A stretch of DNA of 6,618 bases from NCBI GenBank assembly GCA_016764015.1, contig JAESSR010000319.1, positions 1 to 6,618 of the forward strand, in the 5' to 3' direction. A program made the position numbers and the translations under genes. The notes under the pieces were generated by a model. That model searched no databases, was not told the origin of the DNA, and saw nothing but the letters and a program-made list of their open reading frames with translations. Positions 5,422 through 6,618 of the stretch are shown here, piece by piece. The DNA comes from Phycisphaerales bacterium (lineage in GTDB: Bacteria; Planctomycetota; Phycisphaerae; Phycisphaerales; UBA1924). The stretch's first letter is position 1; each line of letters begins with the position of its first letter.

Positions 5422-6370
5422 ATAGCTTCCAGAGTGGCGACTCTTTCCAGTTCTCTGGGAAGCCCATGCTGATTAGTGGGATATTGGGGTGGTCTGTAAT
5501 GAGGTCACAGAAGCGATCGGAAAAATCGTTAGCCGTGTCATACTGATCAAGCAGGTATTTGCAGATTGTGAGGATGCCAAAAATATGGTCGTTGGTAATG
5601 GTTGCATTGGTATGCCAGTCAGGAAATTTTCTCTTATTCATAGGGACTTGTGGGCGTTCTCTATGATGAATCATTTTATTCCAGAGCCGAGAATGATGAG
5701 CGCAAGTATTCCGGATTATTCTGAGAGATTGAATCCATGATTCAAATAAAACTACGGGGATGTTCGCAGTGTCTGCAACACTCTCTCGTACATCATTGCT
5801 TGAGTATCGATAAAAATAGCAGAGCGTTCCAAATGAAATGACTTCACAAAGCATCCAAGAAGGGAGGGCCACGGTTTGACTCGGAAGATGGAGGTGGTCT
5901 TGGCCGTATTTGCGGCAGAAATGCTTTGAGAATATATCGGTGCTGTCTTGAGTTGCTTTCGATATGCTTTTTAGAAACTTGATTCGTTCAGAACTGCTTG
6001 CATTCGGGAGAGCAAGTTTGTTCGTGGCATACCCAAAAGGGCCATGCGCATGTGCGTGGTAATACATGAGTTGTGATCGTGTTGCAACTTCAATACGCTC
6101 AATTGCATCAAGGACAAACAGGCGAAGTTTTCGATCAAAGAGGTAGCGATCCCAAATTTCGGCAAAGGAAGTGCTGTCTTTGAAATCATCAGATAGTTTG
6201 GTTGGGTCGGTAGAGTCTCGTTTACGAAATGGATACCAATATCCGCTCAGTCTGTAGTAGTTGGCGGTTTAAAGGGCTTTGGTAATATGTGCTTTATCTC
6301 CCTCCATTCCTCTCGAAATTAAAAGGTCAGCTTGCTCATTCCATGTTTTTGCGTTCTTTGTATATTCCAT
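5378..6370 (-). pseudogene. Abi_2 family (AbiD/AbiF-type) HEPN protein with an in-frame stop at codon 34
   Basis: Proteins of this family cause abortive infection: phage infection activates them and growth stops, probably through RNA cleavage. From ATG 6370 the frame runs 331 codons to TGA 5378, interrupted only by TAA at 6271-6269 (codon 34). The reading continues unchanged across it: before it WNEQADLLISRG, after it NYYRLSGYWYPFRKRD, both typical of Abi_2. The middle has FDRKLRLFVLDAIERIEVATRSQL. The HEPN-type motif R-x4-H is RNTCAH at about 220-225, followed by HSRLWN, a hallmark of the family. A one-base change from AAA, CAA or GAA would explain the stop. No ATG, GTG or TTG lies between the stop and codon 102 (ATG 6067), so a late restart would lose the N-terminal third. 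The region is more AT-rich than dnaA, suggesting transfer. Confidence 0.88.
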
Positions 6371-6375
6371 GGTCT

Positions 6376-6393
6376 CTGCCTAACTATAGGCAG
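6376..6393 (-). promoter_or_regulatory. Perfect 7-bp hairpin just before the Abi_2 start codon
   Basis: CTGCCTA (6376-6382) and TAGGCAG (6387-6393) form a perfect inverted repeat with a four-base loop, ending five bases before ATG 6370. In the mRNA it would cover the region where ribosomes bind; as DNA it could be a repressor half-site pair. A toxin-like gene with a hairpin in this position is plausibly held down at translation; that is inference. Confidence 0.5.
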
Positions 6394-6401
6394 GGCGCAT
6401 G

Positions 6402-6441
6402 AAAAACCCGCCATGAGAAGCATCGTAGAGAGGCCGGCGAG
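6402..6441 (-). terminator. Attenuator-like hairpin with a U-tract in the Abi_2 leader
   Basis: On the minus strand CTCGCC (6441-6436) can pair with GGCGGG (6412-6407, one G-U pair) across a 23-base loop, followed directly by TTTTT (6406-6402). This resembles a weak intrinsic terminator between the predicted transcription start (near 6446) and the gene. It would give a short leader RNA of about 45 bases. The stem is short and the loop large, so the call is tentative. Confidence 0.3.
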
Positions 6442-6452
6442 TGCGATATCTA

Positions 6453-6480
6453 ATAGTATCGGATATGGAACGGATGTCAA
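6453..6480 (-). promoter_or_regulatory. Sigma70-like promoter of the Abi_2 gene
   Basis: A perfect -35 TTGACA (6480-6475) and TACTAT (6458-6453, 4 of 6 matches) are 16 bp apart on the minus strand. The start would be near 6446, in a GATATC palindrome, about 76 bases before ATG 6370. This leaves room for a structured leader. Confidence 0.55.
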
Positions 6481-6530
6481 CTAGAAAAGATATCAAAAAT
6501 GGCCCGAATGTGGCTTTATAGTCAGTTATC

Positions 6531-6546
6531 GCCATATTTACATGGC
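6531..6546. repeat. Short inverted repeat after the right-edge gene
   Basis: GCCAT (6531-6535) and ATGGC (6542-6546) form a perfect 5-bp stem with a six-base loop, four bases after the stop codon of the partial minus-strand gene. There is no T-run, so it is at best a weak or Rho-assisted transcript end. Confidence 0.3.
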
Positions 6547-6550
6547 TTGA

Positions 6551-6618
6551 TCAAATCTGGATTCCTTGTCGGATCGCGGCCGCCTGCGTAATCACTCGCT
6601 CGAAATCATCAAAGTTCA
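6551..6618 (-). CDS. C-terminal tail of an unidentified minus-strand gene (5' end outside window)
   Basis: A minus-strand frame is open from the window edge to TGA at 6553-6551 and gives 21 residues: NFDDFERVITQ followed by AAAIRQGIQI. The codons are regular (GCG, GCC, ATC, CAG, CGA) and the peptide looks like an amphipathic helix, as in real C-termini. It would be the gene upstream of the Abi_2 gene on the same strand. Twenty-one codons cannot identify a family and could be open by chance. Confidence 0.35.
   Translation of the reverse strand, partial: NFDDFERVITQAAAIRQGIQI

Noticed and set aside
5489..5740. 83-codon plus-strand open frame
   Set aside because: It is antisense to the HEPN motif region of the Abi_2 gene.
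5971..6189. 72-codon minus-strand open frame at the Abi_2 N-terminus
   Set aside because: It looked like a frameshifted start of the Abi_2 gene, but the family N-terminus reads in the same frame as the rest up to the TAA at 6271, so no shift is needed.
6321..6423. Upstream minus-strand open frame starting at ATG 6423 in the Abi_2 leader
   Set aside because: It overlaps the Abi_2 start out of frame, but has no ribosome binding site and no protein-like composition.

Overview
The window looks like a piece of a planctomycete chromosome, probably from the class Phycisphaerae. This is inference, based on the style of the ribosomal protein L27 and the divergent DnaA, the solitary dnaA and rpmA genes, the planctomycete-type double-GNAT protein, and a GGGTGCC/GGCACCC palindromic repeat cluster of a kind I associate with that phylum. 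No rRNA, tRNA, CRISPR array or insertion sequence was found.

Layout, left to right. At 1-153 is the last 50 codons of a plus-strand membrane protein, followed by a hairpin terminator (164-187). At about 205-424, between two converging genes, lies a cluster of nested palindromes and short repeats without a convincing gene. dnaA runs on the minus strand from about 2143 to 452. It is preceded by about 535 bp of non-coding DNA (2144-2678) with two DnaA-box-like sites and several hairpins, a candidate origin or dnaA control region. Next on the minus strand (3718 to 2679) is a double-GNAT acetyltransferase that is broken, or switchable, at a run of ten G:C pairs.

Divergent from it, behind a good sigma70-like promoter (3804-3831), is a plus-strand gene for a secreted protein of unknown function (3877-4560). 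It is followed by rpmA, encoding ribosomal protein L27 (4780-5079), without its usual partners rplU and obgE, and a strong terminator (5103-5129). A small cysteine-rich DUF1272 gene (5194-5421) follows with its own promoter and ribosome binding site.

The right end (5378-6618) is more AT-rich and looks acquired. On the minus strand it holds an Abi_2 (AbiD/AbiF-type) abortive-infection protein with the HEPN motif RNTCAH, interrupted by an in-frame TAA at codon 34. Its 3' end overlaps the DUF1272 gene tail to tail by 44 bp. Upstream of it are a consensus-like promoter and two leader hairpins, and at the window edge the C-terminal tail of another minus-strand gene.

The points most worth checking are the nonsense codon and structured leader of the Abi_2/HEPN gene, the G10 frameshift in the GNAT gene, the confinement of TTRTNCACA (DnaA-box-like) sites to non-coding DNA, and the unusual box-recognition loop of this DnaA.
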